Below are positions 52,040-60,384 of a stretch of 64,000 nucleotides of DNA, in pieces. This stretch comes from Bacteroides sp. CAG:1060_57_27. Its GTDB lineage: Bacteria > Bacteroidota > Bacteroidia > Bacteroidales > UBA932. Within the stretch, counting starts at the first letter, position 1. The number at the start of each line of letters is the position of its first letter. A program made the position numbers and the translations under genes. Location: assembly GCA_001915575.1 (NCBI GenBank), contig MNQT01000025.1:53032-117031 (forward strand), given 5' to 3'. A model generated the notes under the pieces. It was not told the DNA's origin. It worked only from the letters and a program-made list of their open reading frames with translations, and ran no database searches.

Positions 52040-53014
52040 TTACTGTCCTTGTGAACCCCACAGCCTCGAGGCGCATCCTTCGAGTTCCGAAGCGGTGCTG
52101 CCGGAGACGAATTCCTCTATGCTGCCGTCAGGCCCGCCCTCGAAGACGAGCGGCACCGTCCCGAAGATGTCCTCCAGTTCCGCCGAGAGTTCCTGCGGAA
52201 GGCTGTCCAGCGACAGCTCGGCAAGCATCTTCGAAGGTATCCCTATTTCCGGGACGATACTTATGCCGAGCAGCCTTGCATGGCGCACGAGACGCTCCAG
52301 CTCCGGCCTGGAGTAGGTCTTCTCACCGCGGTAGGCCGTCATCTGCGCAAGCAGGGGGAAGGCCTCGGTCTGAGGGCGCCAGCAGTCGTCGTCTGCGACC
52401 ATGAGCCTGAGGACATTGAGCTTTACCGACGCCATGTTGTCCAGGAAGGATTCCAGCCGCGCCACATCCGAATATGCGGCGGCGACATCAATCCTTACGG
52501 CCCTGACGGCGTTGTCCGGACAGTCCGCGAGGGTGCAGCAGGGAAGGGTCCACCTTACTCTCTGCTGCACGGGCCTGGGCTCGTATATGGCATCCGGGAG
52601 CATCTGCCTGAGGGTCTGTACGGAATGGAGTATTCCTGCGGTGCCCCCTGCCCGTACGACGGCCGTGCCGGGTTGTATGTCAAGGCTGTAGGCCTCCTCG
52701 GGCATGCCCTCGTCGATAAGGAATATCATTCCCTTGACCGCCCCCGACGCGGTGGCGCCGTCGAGTCCGACGGGAGACGATACGGGAGAGGTCTTGCCGC
52801 AGACGAGCGACAGCCTCGAGGCCAGGGCCTGGACGGCCTCCCTTGCGGTGCTGTCCAGCGACGATGAGTATTTGAAGGCGGCTCCGGACATCCTGAAACT
52901 GCCTTTCAGCAAGGTCACGCTGTCGGGAGCAGGACGAATGCCGTCCACCCCGTCGGCCGAGAGACAGGGCGCTGCGCACAGGAGGACGATCATTGTGAAT
53001 AACAGATTCTTCAT
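52040..53014 (-). CDS. Truncated, probably inactive GH20 (beta-N-acetylhexosaminidase-like) protein
   Basis: The start at 53014 gives a signal peptide (MKNLLFTMIVLLCAAPCLSA) and 324 residues. About residues 25-160 look like the GH20 N-terminal domain, with GTAGILHSVQTLRQML. Then comes the start of the GH20 barrel: FLDNMASVKLNVLRLMVADDDCWR and TYSRPELERLVRHARLLGISIVPEI. The chain stops soon after, so the His and the Asp-Glu catalytic pair of GH20 are missing, and LDVSRHF is replaced by IDVAAAY. The ATG overlaps the chromate-transporter stop (TAATG), implying coupled translation. A binding role or a decaying gene are both possible. Confidence 0.7.
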   Translation of the reverse strand: MKNLLFTMIVLLCAAPCLSADGVDGIRPAPDSVTLLKGSFRMSGAAFKYSSSLDSTAREAVQALASRLSLVCGKTSPVSSPVGLDGATASGAVKGMIFLIDEGMPEEAYSLDIQPGTAVVRAGGTAGILHSVQTLRQMLPDAIYEPRPVQQRVRWTLPCCTLADCPDNAVRAVRIDVAAAYSDVARLESFLDNMASVKLNVLRLMVADDDCWRPQTEAFPLLAQMTAYRGEKTYSRPELERLVRHARLLGISIVPEIGIPSKMLAELSLDSLPQELSAELEDIFGTVPLVFEGGPDGSIEEFVSGSTASELEGCASRLWGSQGQ

Positions 53015-53616
53015 TACAGGTAGACTATGAGGCCTATAACCCCGGCCGCGATCAGCAGGGGTATGGGGCCGGCTTTTTTCGTATATGACAGTATGAATGC
53101 GGCTGCGAACATCGCCCATGACAGCCAGTCGGGGAAATTCTCCCTGATGACCGAGATGCTGGGCCGCAGTCCGTCGAAGTCTATGTTGAAAATAAGTATC
53201 AGGGCCGCGGCGGCAATCATTCCTGCGACCACGGGCTTCAGGGCCTTCATGGTTCCGATGAACACCGGACTGGTGTGGAACCTGTCGACTATTCTGATTA
53301 TCCCGTAGAACACGAGGAACGACGGCAGCACTATCGCCAGGGTGGCGGCTGCAGAGCCGAATATAGAGACTGCGCTTCCGTAGCCGGCGTCGTGGAACAC
53401 CTCGAAGCCTACATAGGTGGCGCAGTTGATGCCTACCGGGCCGGGAGTCGACTGCGAGATCGCGACTATGTCGGTAAACTCTGGTTCCGTGAGCCAGGCG
53501 TGGGAGTTGACTACCTCGTTCTGGATCAGGGAAAGCATCGCCGCGCCTCCTCCGAAGTTGAAGAGACCTATGACGAAGAAGGTGCTGAACAGCTGCCAGA
53601 GTAGGGATAGTATCAT
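53014..53616 (-). CDS. Chromate-type transporter, second half-size subunit
   Basis: A 200-residue membrane protein of the CHR family with FNFGGGAAMLSLIQNEVV, AISQSTPGPVGINCATYVGF and LPSFLVFYG. Half-size CHR proteins occur as adjacent pairs that together equal a long ChrA; here the partner is encoded immediately upstream with an ATGA overlap, which fixes the start at 53616. Such pairs export chromate in a few studied bacteria; physiological substrates in gut bacteria are unclear. A longer open frame up to 54147 runs antiphase through the partner gene and is rejected. Confidence 0.92.
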   Translation of the reverse strand: MILSLLWQLFSTFFVIGLFNFGGGAAMLSLIQNEVVNSHAWLTEPEFTDIVAISQSTPGPVGINCATYVGFEVFHDAGYGSAVSIFGSAAATLAIVLPSFLVFYGIIRIVDRFHTSPVFIGTMKALKPVVAGMIAAAALILIFNIDFDGLRPSISVIRENFPDWLSWAMFAAAFILSYTKKAGPIPLLIAAGVIGLIVYL

Positions 53617-54167
53617 TTCTTCTCGGGTCTGTCCTTTAGTGCGGATATCCCTGCCGCGACAGAGATCGTCGCGAGGATTATCCATATCGGTGAAACTTTC
53701 AGGAACGCCACGGCAAGCAGCGTTGCGCCTGCCAGCAGATATGCCCACCAGCTCTTGCAGCCGGCCTTTGCCATACCCACCGCGGGGACGAGGATCAGCG
53801 AGACGGCGACGGGTCTGATGCCCTTGAAGATACTGCTGACTATGGCGTTGTCCTTGAAATTGGTGAAGAACATCGCGATCAACAGGATTATCACGAACGA
53901 TGGCAGCACCGCGCCTATCGATGCCATTATGCTGCCCTTGAGCCCTGCGAGCCTGTATCCTGTGAATATGGCCGTATTGACTGCAAGGAGTCCGGGAGCG
54001 CTCTGGGCGAGGACGATGATGTCGTCGAGCTCCTCTGCCGAAGCCCAGCCCCTGTCGGATATTTCCTTTTCTATCAAGGGAATCATCGCCATGCCGCCGC
54101 CTATGGTGAAGGCGCCTACCTTTGCGAATACGGCGAACAACTCCCACGAACTAACCGTCTGCGTCAT
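53613..54167 (-). CDS. Chromate-type transporter, first half-size subunit
   Basis: A 184-residue membrane protein with the CHR motifs VGAFTIGGGMAMIPLIEKEI, LAQSAPGLLAVNTAIFTGY and LPSFVIILLIA. It forms an overlapping pair with the following CHR gene. The start at 54167 is only five bases from the promoter's -7 box (54179-54172), so the mRNA is predicted to have practically no leader. It heads the unit chrA1-chrA2-GH20-like-lpdA-tricorn. Confidence 0.92.
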   Translation of the reverse strand: MTQTVSSWELFAVFAKVGAFTIGGGMAMIPLIEKEISDRGWASAEELDDIIVLAQSAPGLLAVNTAIFTGYRLAGLKGSIMASIGAVLPSFVIILLIAMFFTNFKDNAIVSSIFKGIRPVAVSLILVPAVGMAKAGCKSWWAYLLAGATLLAVAFLKVSPIWIILATISVAAGISALKDRPEKK

Positions 54168-54171
54168 AGTC

Positions 54172-54203
54172 CAAAGGTAGGAATTCTCGGGCAGAATTGC
54201 AAT
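54172..54203 (-). promoter_or_regulatory. Promoter of the chromate-transporter unit
   Basis: Reading the minus strand, ATTG (54203-54200), a 20-bp spacer and TACCTTTG (54179-54172) give a near-full consensus. The expected start is about 54168, one base before the first codon of the transporter gene. Confidence 0.75.
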
Positions 54204-54215
54204 CGGATACGAAAA

Positions 54216-54237
54216 GAGCGGCCGTCAAAGGCCGCTC
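54216..54237 (-). terminator. Intrinsic terminator after mdh
   Basis: A perfect 8-bp GC-rich stem (gagcggcc 54216-54223 with ggccgctc 54230-54237, 6-nt loop) followed on the minus strand by TTTTC. It lies 31 bp beyond the mdh stop and just upstream of the chromate-transporter promoter, insulating the two units. Confidence 0.85.
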
Positions 54238-54267
54238 CTTCTTGTTGATATGTCGTACCGAAACCTG

Positions 54268-55254
54268 CTAGAGGTTGGGGTTGACTTTCTTCCAGTCTGC
54301 GACGGCGGGGATGATGCCGAGGCTGATGATCTCGTCACGCATCTTGCACAGGTGCTCGTACGAAGCCTTGAGCTCGGCCATTTCCTCGGCGGTACCCTGA
54401 GGATCGGTGTAGTGCACTCCGGTTGCGTCGATTACCGTGGGCATGGCCATCATGACGTTCTGGAACTGGGCGTTGTTGACATAGCATCCGGCAGGCCAGG
54501 TGAACTTGTCTCCGCCCATTGCCGCCTCGATCATCTTTACGGCGTTGTATGCGGGGCTCTGGAACGAGCTGCGGCCGCGGAGCTTGATGATGTTGGAGCC
54601 TCCCTGTACGGTGTTGTGCTTGATCTCGGCCCATTTCTCGTCGGAAAGATGCTTCTCGGCGAGGGGAGTGCCGTCGATCTTCACCTGGGATGCGAATACG
54701 GCCATTGCCTCACCGTGTCCGCCGTAGGTGTGTGCTCCGGTAACCTTGCTCTGCTGTACGCCGAACTCCTGGGCGAGCGCCTCCTGGAGACGGGTGGAGT
54801 CGAGGGCGGCGAGAGTGGTGACGCACTCGGGCTTAAGGCCGGAATGCAACAGCACTACGAGGCCGGTGAGGTCGGCGGGGTTGAAGATCACGACCACATG
54901 CTTCACGTCGGGGCAGTAGGTCTTGACGTTCTTTCCGAAGTCCTCGGCTATCTGGCAGTTGCCCTTGAGGAGATCCTCGCGGGTCATGCCTTCCTTGCGG
55001 GGAGCTCCGCCTGAGGAGATGATGTACTTGGCATCCTTGAATGCTACCGCGGGGTCGGTAGTCCAGGTTATATTCGCCCCATCGAATGCGCAGTGGTCCA
55101 TTTCGGCTACTACGCCCCTGAGGCCGGGCTCGTAGACATCATAAAGGCAGACATTCGGTGTCAGCTTGAGCATCAGGGCTGTCTGGGCCATGTTGGAGCC
55201 GATCATTCCGGCGGCACCTACGATGACCAATTTTTCGTCAGTGATGTAATTCAT
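54268..55254 (-). CDS. mdh: Malate dehydrogenase
   Basis: The start at 55254 (MNYITDEKLVIVGAAGMIGSN) gives 328 residues of the LDH/MDH superfamily: GAAGMIGSNMA dinucleotide loop, YDVYEPGLRGVVAEM, SSGGAPRKEGMTREDLL with substrate arginines, FNPADLTG and TGAHTYGGHGEAM with the catalytic His. It interconverts malate and oxaloacetate, part of the reductive branch to succinate with the fumarate reductase anchor encoded elsewhere in this window. A TATATTTG box (55298-55291) lies upstream. Confidence 0.93.
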   Translation of the reverse strand: MNYITDEKLVIVGAAGMIGSNMAQTALMLKLTPNVCLYDVYEPGLRGVVAEMDHCAFDGANITWTTDPAVAFKDAKYIISSGGAPRKEGMTREDLLKGNCQIAEDFGKNVKTYCPDVKHVVVIFNPADLTGLVVLLHSGLKPECVTTLAALDSTRLQEALAQEFGVQQSKVTGAHTYGGHGEAMAVFASQVKIDGTPLAEKHLSDEKWAEIKHNTVQGGSNIIKLRGRSSFQSPAYNAVKMIEAAMGGDKFTWPAGCYVNNAQFQNVMMAMPTVIDATGVHYTDPQGTAEEMAELKASYEHLCKMRDEIISLGIIPAVADWKKVNPNL

Positions 55255-55290
55255 TTCCTTATGGTAATAGAGTGTTTGACTAATGTGTCG

Positions 55291-55317
55291 CAAATATACA
55301 AAAAATCATTATCTTTG
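55291..55317. promoter_or_regulatory. Divergent promoters for mdh and the phosphopantetheinyl transferase
   Basis: TATATTTG on the minus strand (55298-55291) faces mdh; TATCTTTG on the plus strand (55310-55317) faces the transferase gene. Both match the -7 consensus; clear -33 boxes are not visible. Predicted leaders are about 33 and 16 nt. Confidence 0.6.
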
Positions 55318-55336
55318 CTGCGTTATAAAACATTTT

Positions 55337-55978
55337 ATGGCACTCTATCTGATAAAAGATCTTGACGACGACTACCACTCGAAACTGGGAGTCTGGCAGA
55401 TTACCGAGTCTGAAAAAGAGCTTCGCAGCCTCTGTTCGGTCCCTTCCGACGAACTGGAAGAAATATCATACATCAAAAGCGAGTCGCTGAGAAAGCAGAA
55501 GCTGGCCGTCAGGGCTCTTCTGGACGCCCTTTTCGAGGAGAAAGTCTATCTCAGCCACCATGACAACGGCAAGCCGTACATCGAGAACTCGTCAATCAAC
55601 CTCAGCATAACGCATACCGACAAGTACGTCGCGGTGATATACAACGACACCGAGGAGGTCGGGATAGACTGCGAGTCGCTCGACCGCGACTTCTCGGCCG
55701 TTGAGAAGCGGGCGCTGTCAGAGGACGAGATCGACGACCTTGACGAGGAGAAGCGCAACGAGCAGCTTGCCATATACTGGTGCGCAAAGGAGGCGGTGTT
55801 CAAGAAGATGTCGCAGCACAACGTCGACTTCGCCGAGCAGATAGAGATCGAGAACTTCCACCTCCGCGGAGAGGGAGAGCTCGACGCCACCTTCACCCAA
55901 AAGGACGGATTCGAGGAGGAACTCCACCTGCAGTACATGACCTTCGACCGCCATGTGCTGGTGTGGGTCGCCGGCTGA
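55337..55978 (+). CDS. 4'-phosphopantetheinyl transferase superfamily protein
   Basis: A 213-residue Sfp-like protein from ATG 55337. The motifs are KPYIENSSINLSITHTDKYVAV, VGIDCESLDRDF (metal-binding Asp/Glu) and IYWCAKEAVFKK (second metal/catalytic motif WCAKEA). It transfers phosphopantetheine from CoA to acyl-carrier or peptidyl-carrier domains. No carrier protein gene is adjacent. Its size is close to that of the short Sfp/AcpT type. Confidence 0.9.
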   Translation: MALYLIKDLDDDYHSKLGVWQITESEKELRSLCSVPSDELEEISYIKSESLRKQKLAVRALLDALFEEKVYLSHHDNGKPYIENSSINLSITHTDKYVAVIYNDTEEVGIDCESLDRDFSAVEKRALSEDEIDDLDEEKRNEQLAIYWCAKEAVFKKMSQHNVDFAEQIEIENFHLRGEGELDATFTQKDGFEEELHLQYMTFDRHVLVWVAG

Positions 55979-56001
55979 ATTTCCTGAACCCCCTTGTTGT
56001 C

Positions 56002-57216
56002 CTATTTGTCGGGCCTCAGCCAGTTCTGCGGGTCCTGGGGGGTCCTTTCCTTCCATATCTGGAAGTGCAGTTGGGTCTGGCCGTCTATGGTGTCGACCTT
56101 GCCTATGGGCTGCCCCGTCCTTACCTTGTCGTAGGACTTGACATATACTTCCGAGAGCTTGCAGTAGAATGTGAAGTAGCTGCCGTGCTGTACGAGCACG
56201 CACTTGTTGTATCCCGGCATCACGATTATGCTCCGTACCTCTCCGTCGAATACGGCCCGTACTTCATCGCCCGGCAACAGGCCTATGTTGATGCCGTTGT
56301 TGAAAGGCATGACGAGCGAGGTGTATACGGGATGCGTGTGCCTGCCGAAGCCTTCGAGCACCGGTCCGTCGGCCGGCCACGGTAGCCTTCCCTTGTTGTT
56401 CTCGAACTCGGCGGCGAGTTTGTAGTCTATGGTCCTAGGGGTCTCTTTCCTGTCTCCCGCTTCGTCCTGCTTCTTTTCGAGTTCGGCCATGTATTCGGCG
56501 ATGATGCGCTCTATCTCCTTGTTGAGCGCCTCCACCTGCCGGCGTTTCTCGTTCAGCTCCTTCTGGTATTTGCGCTTGTCCCTGCCGAGCTGCGCCACCA
56601 GGTTGTCGGACCGTTTCTCGTCGCTGCTGAGATCTATCATCTCCTGCTTCCTGCGGTCTCTGAGGTCCTCGGCGCGGACTTTCATCCTGGAGAGGACGGC
56701 GAGGGTCGTGTCGAGCTGCGAGCGGGCGTCCTTTATCCTGCGCCCTTCGGCGTTCATCTGCGACGAAAGGCTCTTCAGGTAGGAATACCGCCTGCCCGCC
56801 TGTCCCAGGTCCTCGCTCGTAAGGAGGTATATGTACCACAGCTGTGCGTTGCGGTTGCGGTATGCGCCCTTGACGAGCCTGGCATACGATTCGCCCATGG
56901 CCCCTATCCTCGCCGAAAGCGAGTCGGCGTTCCTCTGCGCCCTCGATATGCTGTCCGAGAGCACCTTTATCTCGCGTTCGCTGTCTGCGAGCAGCTCTTT
57001 CCGGTTCGCCAGCTTCTTGCGTATCAGGGTCAGTTCGTTCAGGGCGTTCGTACTGCGTGCGGAATTGTCCTGCAACTGTCTTTCAATCTGGGCGATTTCC
57101 TTTTCGAGGGTGGCCTTGCGGGCCTGCTGCCGCGCGGTATCCTGGGCGCGGGCGGGACAGACTGCGCAGAGGGCCAGTACGGCGGCCGCCGTTATTGAAA
57201 GATACCTTCCTCTCAT
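56002..57216 (-). CDS. EnvC-like murein hydrolase activator (coiled coil + degenerate LytM domain)
   Basis: A 404-residue secreted protein (signal ending CPARAQ). About residues 25-265 are coiled coil (ATLEKEIAQIERQLQDNSA...), then a C-terminal M23/LytM domain starting LPWPADGPVLEGFG. The zinc site is degenerate: NNGINIG replaces the HxGxDi motif and YCKLSEV replaces the usual HL histidine, while QLHFQIW keeps one His. This matches EnvC-type activators that switch on amidases at the division site rather than cutting peptidoglycan. Its start overlaps the TPR gene stop (ATGA). Confidence 0.88.
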   Translation of the reverse strand: MRGRYLSITAAAVLALCAVCPARAQDTARQQARKATLEKEIAQIERQLQDNSARSTNALNELTLIRKKLANRKELLADSEREIKVLSDSISRAQRNADSLSARIGAMGESYARLVKGAYRNRNAQLWYIYLLTSEDLGQAGRRYSYLKSLSSQMNAEGRRIKDARSQLDTTLAVLSRMKVRAEDLRDRRKQEMIDLSSDEKRSDNLVAQLGRDKRKYQKELNEKRRQVEALNKEIERIIAEYMAELEKKQDEAGDRKETPRTIDYKLAAEFENNKGRLPWPADGPVLEGFGRHTHPVYTSLVMPFNNGINIGLLPGDEVRAVFDGEVRSIIVMPGYNKCVLVQHGSYFTFYCKLSEVYVKSYDKVRTGQPIGKVDTIDGQTQLHFQIWKERTPQDPQNWLRPDK

Positions 57217-58457
57217 CTTGACTTCTGTTGTGAAAGATTTTCGTAGTAGCTTGCGAGCTCGTCTTCGCCGAGTGCCTTGAGCACCTCAGAGTAGTGGCCG
57301 AGCACCTCGGAACTGTCCTTCCCTCCGTAGATCATCGCCCTCTTGAAGTGGGGCTTGGCCTCTTCGGGCCTGCCTTTGAGGTACAGTATCCAGCCGAGCG
57401 TGTCGAGATAGGTCGCGTTGTCGGGTTCAAGCTCCACCGCCCTGCGGCTCATCTTCAACGCCTTGCGCAGCGAACGCCTCTCGAGCGAGAGGAAGTAGGC
57501 GTAGTTGTTGAGCACTGCGGCGCAGTCAGGGTCGACCGCGAGGGCCATGTCGTATGCCCTGTATGTCCTGCGCATGTCCCCTGTCTCGTGGGCGAGGTCG
57601 CCTTCCAGGTTGTAGGCCAGGGCCAGGCTGGCCGTATCGGATGCGGCGGCCGCGGCTTCAGCCAGCCGTGCACACTGCTCGATTGCGTCGTCGTACTTCT
57701 GCTCTATGGTGAGAAGCTGCACCTTGAGCAGGTTGGATTTGACATCCCCGGGATGAAGCTCCAGGCAGGTGTCCACAAGTTCGGCGAGCTTGGCTCCCCA
57801 GACCCAGTAGAACTTGGAGTCCATGTTGCGGACAATCGCCTCGATGTAGTCGCTCTTGATGCCCGGCCTGACCTGCGGCTTTGAGACGAAGCCGTCGAGG
57901 GCGGCGAAGAATGCAGGATTGTTCCCTCCGAGCCTCAGGGCCTCGATCCGCCCGAGTTCCGCCGGAGTATAGTCAGGCGCTATTTCGAGCGCCTTTTCAT
58001 AATATGACAGGGCGGTGTCGTCCAGCCGCTGCGAAAGCCTTACGTCGCCTATCAGGGAGAGGGTGTAGGGATTCGAGTACATCCCCGGGTTCATCTCTAT
58101 CAGCCTTTCGCACCAGTTGGCGAACTGTGTACGGTTTCCCGTGCCGTTGTACAGCGTCACGAGGGCATAGACATACCATTCGTTCGTCGTGTCGCGCTGG
58201 AAGGCTTCCTTCAGGTGCAGCTCGGCGGCCGCGGGATTGCCGGAGTACATTTCGCACATACCCAGATAGTAGCTGACGGCGTCGTCCTGCGGAGACTGTT
58301 CGTGGAGAGCCTCGAACTTGAGCCGGGCGGGTTCCACCGCACCTTCCGAGAACTCGGCCACCGCACGCAGGAACAGACCGGTCTCCTGTGTCTGCTGGGC
58401 GTGCAGGGCGGCACATGCCGCGGCAAAAAGCAATATGAGGTTCAGGCGCTTATTCAT
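57213..58457 (-). CDS. Secreted tetratricopeptide-repeat protein
   Basis: Starting at 58457 gives 414 residues with a signal peptide (MNKRLNLILLFAAACAALHAQ) and about ten TPR units, for example AVSYYLGMCEMYSGNPAAAELHL and AVELEPDNATYLDTLGWILYLKG. It is translationally coupled to the EnvC-like gene, which suggests a periplasmic scaffold in cell-wall remodelling or division; that link rests on position. A minus-strand TACTTTTG box (58473-58466) lies 9 bp before the start. Confidence 0.83.
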   Translation of the reverse strand: MNKRLNLILLFAAACAALHAQQTQETGLFLRAVAEFSEGAVEPARLKFEALHEQSPQDDAVSYYLGMCEMYSGNPAAAELHLKEAFQRDTTNEWYVYALVTLYNGTGNRTQFANWCERLIEMNPGMYSNPYTLSLIGDVRLSQRLDDTALSYYEKALEIAPDYTPAELGRIEALRLGGNNPAFFAALDGFVSKPQVRPGIKSDYIEAIVRNMDSKFYWVWGAKLAELVDTCLELHPGDVKSNLLKVQLLTIEQKYDDAIEQCARLAEAAAAASDTASLALAYNLEGDLAHETGDMRRTYRAYDMALAVDPDCAAVLNNYAYFLSLERRSLRKALKMSRRAVELEPDNATYLDTLGWILYLKGRPEEAKPHFKRAMIYGGKDSSEVLGHYSEVLKALGEDELASYYENLSQQKSR

Positions 58458-58529
58458 CTCAAACACAAAAGTATGTAATTTATTGGGAAAAAATGGCTAC
58501 TTTAGCACGAATTATTTTCAGTTTTCAAG

Positions 58530-59090
58530 ATGCAACTTTTCGGTAACAAGAAGCATCTTGGTACCTGGAAAGCAGAATGGATTGAAGGCGCAAGGCGGGG
58601 TGACCGCAAATCGCAGAAAGCCATCTACGACGCGCTGAGCGGCAAAATGTATGCCATCTGTCTCCGCTATATGGGCGACAGGGATGCGGCGGAGGATATC
58701 CTGCAGGACGGCTTCGTGACCTTGTTTTCCAAGCTCGACAGTTATTCGGGGGCCGGTTCCTTCGAGGGCTGGGCGCGCAAGATCTTTGTCAACACGGCAC
58801 TCATGAGCCTCAGGAAGAAGGATGTCCTGAAGAACAGCGACGACGTGGACGCGGCCTGGAACATAACCAGCGACGAGCCGAGCGCGATACAGAAGATAGG
58901 TTACGCCGACCTGCTCAAGATGATCTCGAAGCTCCCGCCCGGATTCAGGACCGTCTTCAACATGTATGTCATCGAAGGATATTCCCACAAGGAGATAGCG
59001 GAGGCGCTCGGCATTTCCGAGACGACTTCCCGCTCCCAGCTCCAGAGGGCGAGGATGCTGTTGCAGTCAAAGATTAAAGAAAGGTATTGA
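58530..59090 (+). CDS. ECF-type RNA polymerase sigma factor
   Basis: A 186-residue sigma-70 family protein with region 2 (YDALSGKMYAICLRYMGDRDAAEDILQD, then GSFEGWARKIFVNTALMSLR) and region 4 (LPPGFRTVFNMYVIEGYSHKEIAEALGISETTSRSQLQRAR). It starts expression of an envelope-stress-type or other regulon. The next gene, 6 bp downstream, encodes a membrane protein with a short cytoplasmic N-terminus that probably serves as its anti-sigma partner. Confidence 0.93.
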   Translation: MQLFGNKKHLGTWKAEWIEGARRGDRKSQKAIYDALSGKMYAICLRYMGDRDAAEDILQDGFVTLFSKLDSYSGAGSFEGWARKIFVNTALMSLRKKDVLKNSDDVDAAWNITSDEPSAIQKIGYADLLKMISKLPPGFRTVFNMYVIEGYSHKEIAEALGISETTSRSQLQRARMLLQSKIKERY

Positions 59091-59096
59091 GACAAG

Positions 59097-60284
59097 ATGC
59101 GGAAAAACTATTTGGACGAATTCGACAGAGAGGTCCGTACCCTCATGGAGGCTGCGGAGCTGGAACCTTCCCGCGACGTGTGGGAGGGTATCAGCGCCCG
59201 GCTTGACGCCGGGGCTGCGGAGTCAGCTGCGGCGGGTTCCCGTCCCGTCTGGTACAGGTGGGCCGCTCCTGCGCTTGCTTTCGCTTGCGTGGCGGTCGGC
59301 GCGTTCCTGATATGGTCTAGGCCGCGCGAATCCGCCGTCGAAAGGCTTTCCTCTCCGATTCTGGCCGATTCACGCAGCCGCATTGAGACCGAATATGCCG
59401 GGCCGCAGGTGTCATTTGACGAATATGTCTCCGGAGGCATGCTGCCCATGGGAGTGAGCGATGACGCTCTCCGCATGCTCGGTTCGGCAGTGGCGGAGGC
59501 CGCTCCCTCGGGACTGCTGCCCAGGAGCGTATGGCCTGATGCCGGCTCCGGCGAGGATATACCCGACTCTTCTTCCCTGAGCCTTGACAGGAGCGACAGG
59601 AAGGTGATAGCCGAGGTCGATCCGTTCGCGATCCTCCAGGCCGACGACCTCAGGGCGCGCAAGAAGCCCAACAGCCCTTCGGTCTATGCCAAGGGTGCCG
59701 TGGGCGGCAACAACTCCGACGGAATCCTGCGCAAGACGGCGATGATGTCGCCCGGCACGTCGGGGGCCGGGAACACCGGAATCACCGAACTCAGCGAATC
59801 GTCGTACGGGGTGCCCTTCACGCTCGGACTCGGAGTCAGGGTGTATTTCATGCCGAGGGTTTCGGTAGGCACGGGTATCGACTACAGCCTGCTGACGCGT
59901 ACGTTTACCGGTGAATACATGGACGAGGCCGGGACTTTCCTGCACACGCTGCAGTATATCGGCGTCCCGCTTAACATATATTACGATGTCATCAGTTCGG
60001 AGAGGATCAAGTTCTATGTGCACGCCGGAGGAGAGGTGGAGAAGTGCATATCCAACAGATATACTTTCTACTCCTCGCCCGATGTGACGCTTTCCGAGCC
60101 CGTAAGGAAGCTCCAATACTCCGTAGGTGCCGGACTTGGTGTGGAATTCACCCTGACCGACAGGCTCGGCCTGTATGTGGATCCCGGATTCCAGTATTAT
60201 TTCTTCTGCTCGCAGCCCAAGAGCGTGAGGACCCAGAGGCCCTTGTTCGTGAACTTCGACCTCGGTCTGCGCTTCAATTTCTGA
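59097..60284 (+). CDS. Putative anti-sigma / outer-membrane beta-barrel fusion
   Basis: A 395-residue protein. Residues 1-50 are cytoplasmic and charged (FDREVRTLMEAAELEPSRDVWEGIS), consistent with sigma binding. Residues 55-73 form one membrane helix (WAAPALAFACVAVGAFLIW). Residues about 75-235 are a disordered periplasmic linker. Residues about 240-395 show strand-like alternation (GVPFTLGLGVRVYFMPRVSVGTGIDY, ending FVNFDLGLRFNF with a terminal Phe) as in eight-stranded PorT-type barrels. One chain could thus span both membranes. The anti-sigma role is inferred from position and the N-terminus. A terminator follows. Confidence 0.72.
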   Translation: MRKNYLDEFDREVRTLMEAAELEPSRDVWEGISARLDAGAAESAAAGSRPVWYRWAAPALAFACVAVGAFLIWSRPRESAVERLSSPILADSRSRIETEYAGPQVSFDEYVSGGMLPMGVSDDALRMLGSAVAEAAPSGLLPRSVWPDAGSGEDIPDSSSLSLDRSDRKVIAEVDPFAILQADDLRARKKPNSPSVYAKGAVGGNNSDGILRKTAMMSPGTSGAGNTGITELSESSYGVPFTLGLGVRVYFMPRVSVGTGIDYSLLTRTFTGEYMDEAGTFLHTLQYIGVPLNIYYDVISSERIKFYVHAGGEVEKCISNRYTFYSSPDVTLSEPVRKLQYSVGAGLGVEFTLTDRLGLYVDPGFQYYFFCSQPKSVRTQRPLFVNFDLGLRFNF

Positions 60285-60319
60285 AACGGGAGATAAAAAA
60301 CATATATTTCTGACGAAAG

Positions 60320-60352
60320 CCCGGTAAGATTTCCGAATCTTTACCGGGTTTT
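60320..60352 (+). terminator. Intrinsic terminator after the sigma/anti-sigma operon
   Basis: The stem cccggtaagatt (60320-60331) pairs with aatctttaccggg (60336-60348, one extra base), loop tccg, followed by tttt. It separates the sigma-factor operon from the lipoprotein gene starting 32 bp later. Confidence 0.88.
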
Positions 60353-60384
60353 CGCGATTTATTGCTTACTTGGCAGAAAAAACT

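Noticed and set aside
53014..54147. Extended 377-codon frame for the second chromate-transporter gene
   Set aside because: The extra N-terminal part is an arginine-rich out-of-phase translation of the first transporter gene; the ATG at 53616 overlaps the previous stop and begins the true CHR domain.
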